Shown in pieces: positions 55,968 to 64,000 of a DNA stretch of 64,000 nucleotides (position 1 is the stretch's first letter; each line of letters starts with the position of its first letter). Origin of the DNA: Microcebus murinus (taxonomy: Eukaryota; Chordata; Mammalia; Primates; Cheirogaleidae). Both the position numbers and the translations under genes were made by a program. The notes beneath the pieces were generated by a model. That model did no database searches. It was given only the letters and a program-made list of their open reading frames with translations, and was not told the origin of the DNA. The stretch covers positions 15,315,537 to 15,379,536 of the forward strand of contig NC_134107.1 of NCBI RefSeq assembly GCF_040939455.1. Reading direction: 5' to 3'.

Positions 55968-56112
55968 CCCATAGTCCCAACTACACAAGAGATTAAGGCA
56001 GAAGGATCACTTGAGACCAAGAGTTCAGGAGGATTGCTTGAACCCAGGGGTTGGGGTCCAGCCTGCAACAGCAACATTGCAAGAGCTCATATCTTAAAAA
56101 AAAAAAAACATT
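55968..56112 (+). repeat. Alu-like monomer remnant
   Basis: 'tgcccatagtcccaactacacaagagatt', 'ggatcacttgagaccaagag' and 'ccagcctgcaacagcaacat' followed by an A run resemble an old free Alu monomer. Confidence 0.6.
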
Positions 56113-56559
56113 TTTTCGAATGTTCTCATCACAAAGAAATAATAAATGTTCAAGATGATGGATATGTTAATTACCCTGATTTTATCATTACACGATTTGT
56201 ACATGTATTGAAACATATTATACCCCATAAACATGTACAATTATGTCAATCATAAATTTTTAAAAAAAGAAAATGAAGTAGCAGGATAAGGGGTTTTAGA
56301 GCCACCCTTCTAAAATCTAGCCACATCATCACTCTTTACCTCATACCACAAGAATATTGAAGAAATACCCAATAATTTTTTTTGTTCTTAGCAATCATTC
56401 ATCTCTCAATATCAATATCCTCCCAAATCTGTTGATATAAAATCATTTTTGTTCTAGATTCTGTAAAAACACCCTCTATCCATTGCTAGACTTTAAGTTT
56501 TATTGAGAGCTGTGTAGTGCTTGAATAGTAATTGTTTTCTACTAAAGTTCAGCAACTTA

Positions 56560-56800
56560 AGATGAGAAGAGGCAGCTGAGTATAGTGGGGAATGCATACA
56601 GTGCATAGAGACAGATCTAGAGACAGCCCAACTTTGAAGCCTGGCACCAACACAAACCAGCTGTGTGACTTAGGCAAATGATTTAACCTAGGTTTTTTTC
56701 TTATCTGTAAAATTGGGATAATAGTGATACATAGCTCTTTAGGTTAAGAGGATTAAGTTACAATGTGCATATACCATTGCCTGACACTCATTAAACCCTC
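56560..56800 (+). repeat. MIR SINE
   Basis: 'agctgtgtgacttaggcaaatgatttaacctagg' and 'cttatctgtaaaattgggataatag' are classic MIR sequence. Confidence 0.85.
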
Positions 56801-57778
56801 CAGAAGTTTTACCTCTCAGCTCTATATTAACTGCCAAAGATTATTAACCTGCTTTTACAATGTCAAATGTTTTGACAAGTAAACATCTATAGGCATTTTA
56901 TTGAAAATGATAAGGTAGTAGCACTTTAATGTTTAAAAAATTAATAAAAATTATCTTGGCAAAATCTATTTCTAGAAGGATGTAGCATCTAAAATGTACA
57001 TTCAATAAGCAATTGAATAGCCAATGGCACAGTTGAATTCTCATACATGATATAAGAAATCTCCCAAAATCAGAAGTTTTATTTTTGGAGTATTACATGT
57101 ATAAACTCCCTGATTAGGGAAAAGATGATATAAAATAGCTGGTAATAAATAACCATTTAATGAATTTCTCTTAGGTGGCAGGATGATTCTATGATTGATC
57201 ACTTAAATCAATTAATTATTCCAAGTGTGGAAGAACCATATTGGGGAAAAAGGAAAATCTAGTGTCAAATTTCAGCTAAGGGAGTGGTTATTTGCACTCT
57301 AGAAAATAAATTTCTTTCTGAAATAATTATCTAAATAGATTGTCACGTGGAATTATTTTTAAGACTTAACTTCACTGATTAATTAGGAAAGCCCACACAA
57401 ATTCAAGTGTCTGCATATAAAAGGATTTTATCTTTCCTGAAAGTTAGCATGTTAAATTTTAGACCATGTTCAAAGTTTCCACTCTGGCACATTCAAATGT
57501 ATATTTCTATTTTTTATTCTTACTGAAAAAATATTTAGAACATATTTCTTGGCAGTTCATATCAATTAGATCAAATCATTGTCCTTGAACACATATTGCT
57601 AAATCTACTATACAGAAAACAAAATTTAAATAGATAATATAAATTACCTAATAGTTAACATTAGATTAATAAGCCCCTATTGAATAAAATTACCTAAAAA
57701 TATACCTTCATTAATCAGGGTCTTTGTTGAATCAGACTTTTTACAAATCAGATATGTAAGAAGAAATTTATATATCAA

Positions 57779-57980
57779 CTATTTTTTATTTAAAAAAACC
57801 ATTATTTTAAACAAAATACATGATATCAACTTTAAATTCTGTTTCTCCTCTAGGGGACAAGTTTGATCAGAATTTAATAATCCTAACTCTTCTGGTGTTG
57901 TCTGAAAGTCAGCCATGAAGGGACTGGGATCCAATTTTATTTCATTATCAGTGGATACTGGTGTAAGCCACACTGATTTT
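57779..57980 (-). CDS. OOSP2: OOSP2 terminal coding exon, extended
   Basis: Acceptor 'ctcttttcttcag', one base completing an arginine codon, 66 codons and TAG at 57781-57779. The conserved part ends at EELGLL; the added tail is hydrophilic, then hydrophobic, and ends FLNKK. An AATAAA overlaps the last codons (TTA AAT AAA AAA TAG). Confidence 0.88.
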
Positions 57981-58631
57981 CTGAAGAAAAGAGAAACAGA
58001 AAGCAGACAGGATTAGCATACTTGGGATTAGGTCATTTTTATCACTGTCTAACAACACAATCATGTTCAACATGGCGATTTAGGAGCATGGCATAGTGCC
58101 AGATGCTACACCTATTAGGTAATAGTGGACTCTTGGTATAGGATTTGGACCAATATTCTTATTAAAAAGACAATTCCAGATAGCCTCCCTGTGAATGGCC
58201 TTGGATGATTTGTAATGCTTGCTTTAGTAGAGTCCCAGATTACCCAGTAAAATCGATTTAGCCAAATGGATCCTAATAACAGTGAGTAAAAGCCACCAAA
58301 AGCTTAACCTGACGCAGTATGGTGGTGGAAAGATGTATCTGTATGTAAATGAGTGACAGAGCATGTGTGTGTGTGTGTGTGTGTACAATAGTAAAATTCA
58401 TGCACTAAAAACCAAATCATATATGTTTGTTGGTCTGGCTTTCATTTTTTTAAGGAATGTAAACTGCAAACATAATAATTACTATCAAAATAGGAATATC
58501 CTCTCATTACTATTATTCTTGTAGCCTATGAAGAAAGAGCAGCTCTAGGGCATTCTTTAGGTCAGAATTCTTTAGGGGATTCTTTAGGTCACTGTACACT
58601 ACTCTAAGCATTGGGTAGGATATAGGAATGA

Positions 58632-58698
<67 letters not shown>

Positions 58699-61600
58699 AG
58701 AGAGAGAGTGAGAGAGAGACAGAGAGAATGAGAATATCAAGGGTTGATTTCTATTTAAGATTCAGCTACTTCCCAGAATATCACCAAATCCCTCAACCTT
58801 AATGGAAAAAAGTTAACAGGAAGATCAAGAGTATTAACAATGTGAATGTACTGAATGCCACTGAACTGTACACTTAAAATTGTTAAAATGGTATTTTATC
58901 TTATGTAATATTTTACCAAAAAATAAAATTTCTCCCTCCTCCCAAAAAAGTAATCTGATTATATTAAAATATATTGCACATTTACTCTGAGCTCTAAATT
59001 CATTTTTTGATGTCAACTATTTCCATATATTAAACAAGGATAGAATTTTTTCCCATAGTTTTCAGGTGGTTTCCAAGATTCATCACTCAGATTTATAATA
59101 CTCAATGTAAATATTTTGGTGACACAGTAAAAAATGTATTAGAATACCATTCCCCTTAGTCTCAAAGTTCACATGGGATTTGATATTTCAGTTCCACAAA
59201 ATTACAAGCAAAGTGCATTTAATGATTAAGCTGATAAACCCTTCCATTCATGAGTTAATATTAAAATGAAGAATTGGCTTTTCTTAACTTATTTAGCCAC
59301 TTACTCTCCAAAGAGGGCATTAAACAATAAATTGTATCCAAAGAAGAGTATTATGAAGGAGAGAACATCAAAAAATATCAACTCTTTCACTTACTAAAAG
59401 TAACTTTTGAGTATTTAATGACTCTGCTTTGTAGTTGAGTTATTAATAAAATAACCTAGTTACACTAGATTGTTAGGACCATTCCAACTCTATTTGTTTT
59501 TATTGTAAAATAAATATTACATTTAAAAAATTAAAAAACAAAAAAAGTATTCATTAAAATATGTTATAAATGCTAATTTGGGATTTTTTTTTGGAATTAC
59601 ACTCATGGGTGAAACATGTTATAGTCTCTAAATTCTATGCTTCTGCAGAAGCTTCTGGTAAGCAAAGCTAAAGCTAAAACATCCAAGGAGCCAAGTCAGA
59701 GGGACTCACCTGGAGGCAGAACACTCCAGAGGGATTTTCTGATGGTCACAATGCATATTCCTTGGGGTAAAGTGTATCTCAGTTTGAAAAAGGAGTGTAT
59801 CCTCAGAAATAATCTAGGAGAGCACAAAGTTTGGGTAGAAGGCATTTCTAGGAACAGAGGAGTCATATGCACATTTAAATAGGGTGTAGAAAACATTCAA
59901 GGTCTCAAAAATGGCTGTCACTCTTAGGTATATACAAAGGTCTGGCAATTCATGGGGAGAGAGGAAGACTGTTCTCTCTAAGAGTGGATTTAAAACCCCT
60001 GAGGGCAAAAGAATCCAATTCATTCAAACAAACTGCCACTTAGAGCCATTTTTGTGATTCACTAATGAGGTTTTCAACGATTCTTTTGAGAAAGATGAAT
60101 TGGAAATCAAATAACAAACTGGCTTAAAGCATAAGCTTTGGAGGGTAATCACCCTGACTGGGCCTCTAAACTACCAGCCACTAGCTGTGCCTCTCTGGAA
60201 GAATTGCTAAAGCACCTTCTGAAGCTCCAATTTTCTGATTACTAAAATAAAGACAACCCCTTATTCAAAAGTGACAGTTCTATTTAGTCATTGGCCCAAA
60301 GTATTTGTATTGTATGAACATAAATTGTTTAAATCCGGGAATCTATGAGATAATACCCCAGGATAATGATGCCGTTTAAGATTTGTATCTAGCCAAATAG
60401 GCAACAGAGATTTTATTCCAATGAAAATCCACTTCCCATATTGATACACGTCCTCACCGGAGTATGGGTAGATTTCAAAGGACCTAACATTGAATATACC
60501 TTCCTGAATTGGCAGTTTTCCACATTAAAAGTGTTAAATGAAATTCAAAACTGTCTGCTAAACTTTTGTGAAATATAATAGAAGCCTAAAGACAACTTAA
60601 AATCAGTTCACTAACTGCCCTATAAATCTGTGTGCTGAGGTCCTGTGTATACAAAATGGTCCAATAGTCAGTGAAGGATAAGTGAGGAGTTCTGTTGTCA
60701 CTTACCCATAGCTAAGAGCAAATATAGGGTTTTTTTTAAGAGATAGTAATTTTAATACCAGGCATAAAAGCCCAACAAAACATTTAGTATTTTTATAAAT
60801 AATCACTATTCTCACCTTCGTCCTGATGCCACACTCATAAACAGGATATATAAAATCATATATATATGTTTGTATCCGAGTCACAGGGCAGCCCGTTCCC
60901 AGACATAATTCATCAGCAAATATATACAGATTGCTGCTGGGCATATATGGGCTAATTGAGACCATCATCCAGTCCATAGAACAACTTATTTTCACTGTGG
61001 AAAGAACCATCATGAGAAAATGTCAGATATGTATCTGTCTTAAGGAAGAACTCAAAGAATATTCAGCTTTGCCCTTTGTGATAAATAAAAGGCCTTTCTT
61101 TCTTTGGCAAGGGTAACCATGACTTAAAGAAAAGCATACAAAGGGTTTTCATATTACCACTATATCCAAAATGTCTGCCTAATATTGCCCCCAAATAACT
61201 AGAGTTCAGTTATTTCATAGAGAAAAAAAGAAAAAAAAACCAACATGCAAGGATAAGAAAAAACACAATCATAGAGACCCTTGCTTCCTCCTAAAGAAAT
61301 TACAGCGGTACTTACATAAGAGAATCTATATCTAGAGCAGCCAGAACCAGAAACAATCTCAGGCTTAAGAGGAAATAGTCCAAAGAGAGAAAATCCACTA
61401 TCTGGGATGGAAGTTGTATGAAAGTTTTATAGTAAATTATCCTCTATATTGAAAACTTCAGTAAGTCAATGCTAATCATTATCTGTAATGGGTTCATCTG
61501 GGGGAGCTGAGTCTTTTCAGCAATATTTATATGATTAATGGGCAAGTGGCCACAGAGAGCTCCAACACCATGGGGGCCTGGAGGTCCTTGGACTTTAGAG

Positions 61601-63701
61601 ATAAATCGTCATCGAGAGGGTAAGGCAGTGCCTGTTAGGGAAAAGACATGGAGGGCGGCGGTGCAGGCTGTGCCGAGGGGTCGTTGGAGAAGACAGGTGC
61701 TTCTACATCAGTGATCGCAACCTCCAAATTACATCTTTCCATGTGTTTGGAATATCATTCTAACATCACCTAGAGAAGATGATTAGGAAGATCCTTCCTA
61801 AAGGGAAAAAAGTTCCAGCAGCTGGGATTAGAAATGGATTTCAAGGATAAGCAAGCATGCGCATAGCAAGTCCATGCTTCTGACTTTGTTAGTGTCGGTA
61901 GGAAAGACAGACACGAGCAGAGAAGTATGGAACTGGCGGTGTAAACAAACACATGCTGAATAAGAGAACCTACTGTAACAATAACAAGGTAAGGGTGACC
62001 ACAACTATTACAAGAAAACATAACAGAAACAACACAGGGCACATTATACATTATAGTTTGTGCACCCCACAGTGGGCTTTGGACACCACAAGACATCTGG
62101 GCCTGATCACACAAGGTGAAAATCTTCCCCCACGCCTGATGCAGATCAGATCTCTGCAGAGGGATGGCAAGAAGGAGACAACATCCCCATTGGTCAAGAA
62201 AAAAAAAAGAAGAAGAGACAACGTCATGAAGGAGGAGAGGCCAGACAGAAAGAAAGAAAAGGAGAAACCCAAGAGACCCCAGTGCCACTGTCTGCTGGGA
62301 CGTGTGCTGCTCTTAGACGATTTGGAGTATAGCATCGCTTGCCGAATACACAGAAACCCCAGTGCCACAGTCCACCAGGGTGCATGCCTGCTCTTAACCC
62401 CTTTAAGAGTGAATTTTTGCTTTAATAAACCCCGCTGCTTGCTGCTTCAAAGCCGTCTCTTGCTTTCATTCTTCTACTGCAAGAAGGCAAGAACCGAGGA
62501 GTTCAACAGCCATTAACCGCTTCACTCTGTTTTTTTCATACTAACATTAGAAAGTCAAGTTTCAGTTTGACATTCTGCGGTGGCCTCTCAAATAGCTGAG
62601 AAATTATTTGAGATAAAGCCCGAGGCACACACATAGCTGCTGAATGTATTAACTGAAACAGAATCTTCCTTGCACCCAAGCATCAGGAACTATATAGCTA
62701 GGGCCTGAACACCCTACTCGCCTCATCCCAAACAGCCAGAATTCCTTGTTCCTTCCTCTTTCTCTACATGTGCTATTTGTTTCAATAATTAGCTGCTTCT
62801 TGGTGAACTAATCTAGACATTCTGAAAGGTCCATGTTAGGTTAAATGGAAAGATATCAGAAGTTATATGTTTTCCTTGCTCCTAAACTGTTTATAGGCCA
62901 AATGAATAAATAAGAAATTCACATATCCATTCCAAAATAATACCCCACTCCAAACAGAAAGAAACAGATAAGACTACTTAAGAAAAAAACACAAAAGTAG
63001 TATTGAAATGCTGCCTAGAGTAGATGACATTTAGTCAGGATTTGAAACTGGGAAGCATCTGGATTCCAGGTAAAATAGAAAAGATACGTTGGCATCAACT
63101 TGTAGAGAGCATAGACTTCAATTTACTTTATCCTACTGGCTTTGCAGGACCATTGATGAGTTTGACATGAGTGAAGGTCAGAGCAATATATTTTAAAGAA
63201 TAAGAGCAATATCACCATCGAGCAGAAATATGAAGTGCCTGAGAGCAGGAAGGTCCGTTAAACCAAGTCTCTTGCAATGCAATACAATCAAGTACTATTT
63301 AATTGGTAGCAGGTTTGAAAAGTTCAACTAAAACATACAGCCAAGGACTATAAACCTGAAAAACCTCTGCAAATGAAGATCAAGATAGAAGACCAAGACA
63401 GAGAAGGAGAGAAAATATAAATCAAAGCCCAAGAACTCAGACATTTAGGCAGAAAGAGAGAAATGTATCCTCCATATATTGATACATGTCTACTTGGCCT
63501 GAAAGTATTTCTTTTCTAGCAAATTAAAATCAGATCAGATCTCTGCAGGGGGAGAACACCTGCAGGGAAGGTGATCATTGTGAATAATCCTGTCAAAGAA
63601 GCATTCTCCAAAACTCATAATTTACCATTGATGTTCTCAGCACAAGCCCAAATCAAGGCAGCAGGGAAAATCAAGACTTCAAAGGCCACAGAGACCTTCA
63701 T
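57779..63701 (-). CDS. OOSP2: Oocyte-secreted protein 2
   Basis: OOSP2 (PLAC1L) is a small secreted protein of oocytes related to PLAC1 and the N-terminal half of zona pellucida (ZP-N) domains. Four coding exons join in phase (76, 179, 104 and 202 nt) into 186 codons plus stop. Residues 1-21 form a signal peptide (MKVSVAFEVLIFPAALIWAC, then A before EN). The mature part has KISCSMDWMMVSISPYMPSS and NLYIFADELCLGTGCP, close to human KISCSLDWLMVSV and NLYIFADELHLGMGCP. The conserved cysteines C30, C61, C80 and C116 are present. The last exon starts with KSVWLTPVSTDNEIKLDPSP, as in human. Human ends soon after EELGLL (158 residues in all), whereas here the frame runs about 25 codons further. It is in tandem with MS4A3, as in human. 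Confidence 0.94.
58360..58386. repeat. (TG)n microsatellite
   Basis: A short TG run in OOSP2 intron 3. Confidence 0.9.
58635..58730. repeat. (TG)n(AG)n microsatellite
   Basis: About 30 TG units followed by an AG-rich tail in OOSP2 intron 3. On the - strand it gives a chance HTHTHT frame. Confidence 0.96.
58835..58935 (+). repeat. L1M 3' terminus
   Basis: 'gtgaatgtactgaatgccactgaactgtacactt' followed by 'aaaatggtattttatcttatgtaatattttacc' is a familiar L1M 3' end. Confidence 0.7.
58936..59709. other. OOSP2 intron 3, remainder
   Basis: AT-rich intron with no recognised feature. Confidence 0.4.
59710..59813 (-). CDS. OOSP2: OOSP2 coding exon 3
   Basis: Acceptor 'ttgtgctctcctag', donor 'gtgagt'. 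Thirty-four codons plus two bases beginning IISEDTLLFQTEIHFTPRNM and ending PLECSAS. Human has VVSEETLLFQTELYFTPRNI. Confidence 0.93.
60120..60265 (+). repeat. MIR-like SINE remnant
   Basis: 'ccactagctgtgcctctctgg' and 'ccaattttctgattactaaaat' resemble MIR. It lies in OOSP2 intron 2. Confidence 0.45.
60816..60994 (-). CDS. OOSP2: OOSP2 coding exon 2
   Basis: Acceptor 'ggttctttccacag', donor 'gtgaga' after AAG. Two bases complete a valine codon, then 59 codons from KISCSMDWMM to ECGIRTK. It covers the first half of the ZP-N-like domain. Confidence 0.95.
61960..62520 (+). mobile_element. Probable solo LTR of an endogenous retrovirus
   Basis: The right part, 'ttttgctttaataaaccccg' followed by 'ctttcattcttctactgcaag', looks like the polyadenylation and U5 region of a class I ERV LTR, with AATAAA at 62424-62429. 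An 80-bp-spaced direct repeat lies upstream. No internal viral gene is present, and I could not define the ends or a target-site duplication. It is in OOSP2 intron 1. Confidence 0.45.
62277..62398 (+). repeat. Imperfect direct repeat inside the LTR-like element
   Basis: 'ccccagtgccactgtctgct' onward (62277-62318) is repeated as 'ccccagtgccacagtccacc' onward (62357-62398). Both copies end with 'ctgctctta', 80 bp apart. Confidence 0.8.
62521..63625. other. OOSP2 intron 1, remainder
   Basis: Unique-looking intron sequence. 'cagatcagatctctgcag' at 63531-63548 repeats a 16-bp word from the LTR-like element near 62145. Confidence 0.4.
63626..63701 (-). CDS. OOSP2: OOSP2 coding exon 1 (signal peptide)
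   Basis: ATG at 63701-63699 and 25 codons plus one base before donor 'gtaaat': MKVSVAFEVLIFPAALIWAC then AENIN. Human has MALEVLMLLAVLIWTGAENLH. The phase-1 end joins exactly to exon 2, which supports this start. Confidence 0.92.
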
Positions 63702-64000
63702 CTGGGCAGACCTCCGGCTCAGGACTGCACAGGAAACAGGAAGTGCTGGTTGGTTTAAGTGATTTTGCATGGCAACATCTGCTCAGCTGCCTTCATTTTT
63801 CTACTTAATTTGGGAGCTGACGGAGTACACCTATCACACTCTCAATCACCGGAAGGCCGGAGCTCTCCTGATTATCCAAACAATAAGACTCAAAGAGGCG
63901 TATCAGGAAAAAAGTGTTATTTGATAACCGTCTGCACAAGGCCTATTAAAAACATCTGAGAGGCTGGCGTGACACACATTTCCAAAAACTACTAAATTTT
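63702..64000. other. OOSP2 upstream flank
   Basis: About 300 bp upstream of the OOSP2 ATG should contain the promoter. No TATA box or other motif stood out. Confidence 0.35.

Noticed and set aside
61320..61410. Signal-peptide-like frame (LRLFLVLAAL) with a GTAAGT donor on the - strand, considered as OOSP2 exon 1
   Set aside because: It has no ATG, and its phase does not join to the exon at 60816-60994. The exon at 63626-63701 fits in phase and matches human.
61770..62516. Two long overlapping frames (172 codons on -, 187 codons on +) in OOSP2 intron 1
   Set aside because: They overlap each other on opposite strands and lie in an LTR-like repeat. Neither encodes a recognisable viral or host protein.

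Overview
This is a piece of nuclear chromosome from a primate, most likely a strepsirrhine (lemur or loris type). The Alu at 38456-38778 has the 'aaattaattggccaac' linker and 'gagcaagagtgagacc' text that I associate with strepsirrhine Alus. Several LINE-1 copies share one 3' end, 'gtacccccataatatgctgaaa', after a G-rich tract. Genes are split into short exons with GT/AG junctions, and most of the DNA is intron, intergenic sequence and interspersed repeats of several ages. No bacterial-style gene, RNA gene or CRISPR array was seen.

Four protein genes could be rebuilt by joining exons in phase and comparing them with remembered human proteins. (1) The 3' half of an MS4A6A-like gene is on the + strand: exons 1160-1366, 3363-3464 and 4263-4355. 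Its 5' half lies outside the window. (2) MS4A2, the beta chain of the high-affinity IgE receptor, is complete on the - strand: seven coding exons from 35884 down to 29646, 244 codons plus stop. (3) MS4A3 (HTm4) is complete for coding sequence on the - strand: six coding exons from 48968 down to 40231, 231 codons plus stop. (4) OOSP2 (PLAC1L, oocyte-secreted protein 2) is complete on the - strand: four coding exons from 63701 down to 57779, 186 codons plus stop. Read in reverse, the order OOSP2 - MS4A3 - MS4A2 - MS4A6A (the last pair convergent) is the order I know from human chromosome 11q12.

Layout: 1-4.4 kb MS4A6A 3' exons; 4.4-29.6 kb repeat-rich intergenic DNA (ancient L1, a nested head-to-head L1 pair, a third L1, a broken mariner element, microsatellites); 29.6-35.9 kb MS4A2; 36-40.2 kb intergenic with the Alu; 40.2-49 kb MS4A3; 49-57.8 kb intergenic with MIRs and old repeats; 57.8-63.7 kb OOSP2 with an LTR-like element in intron 1.

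The MS4A proteins are four-pass membrane proteins of blood cells. MS4A2 amplifies IgE receptor signalling through an ITAM, MS4A3 acts in haematopoietic cell-cycle control, and MS4A6A is a myeloid protein. OOSP2 is a small secreted protein unrelated to them. I found no new multi-gene system. The points most worth a second look are changed protein C-termini (MS4A3 and OOSP2), a new glycosylation sequon and loop insertion in MS4A2, perfect hairpins in introns, and clean L1 insertions with target-site duplications.
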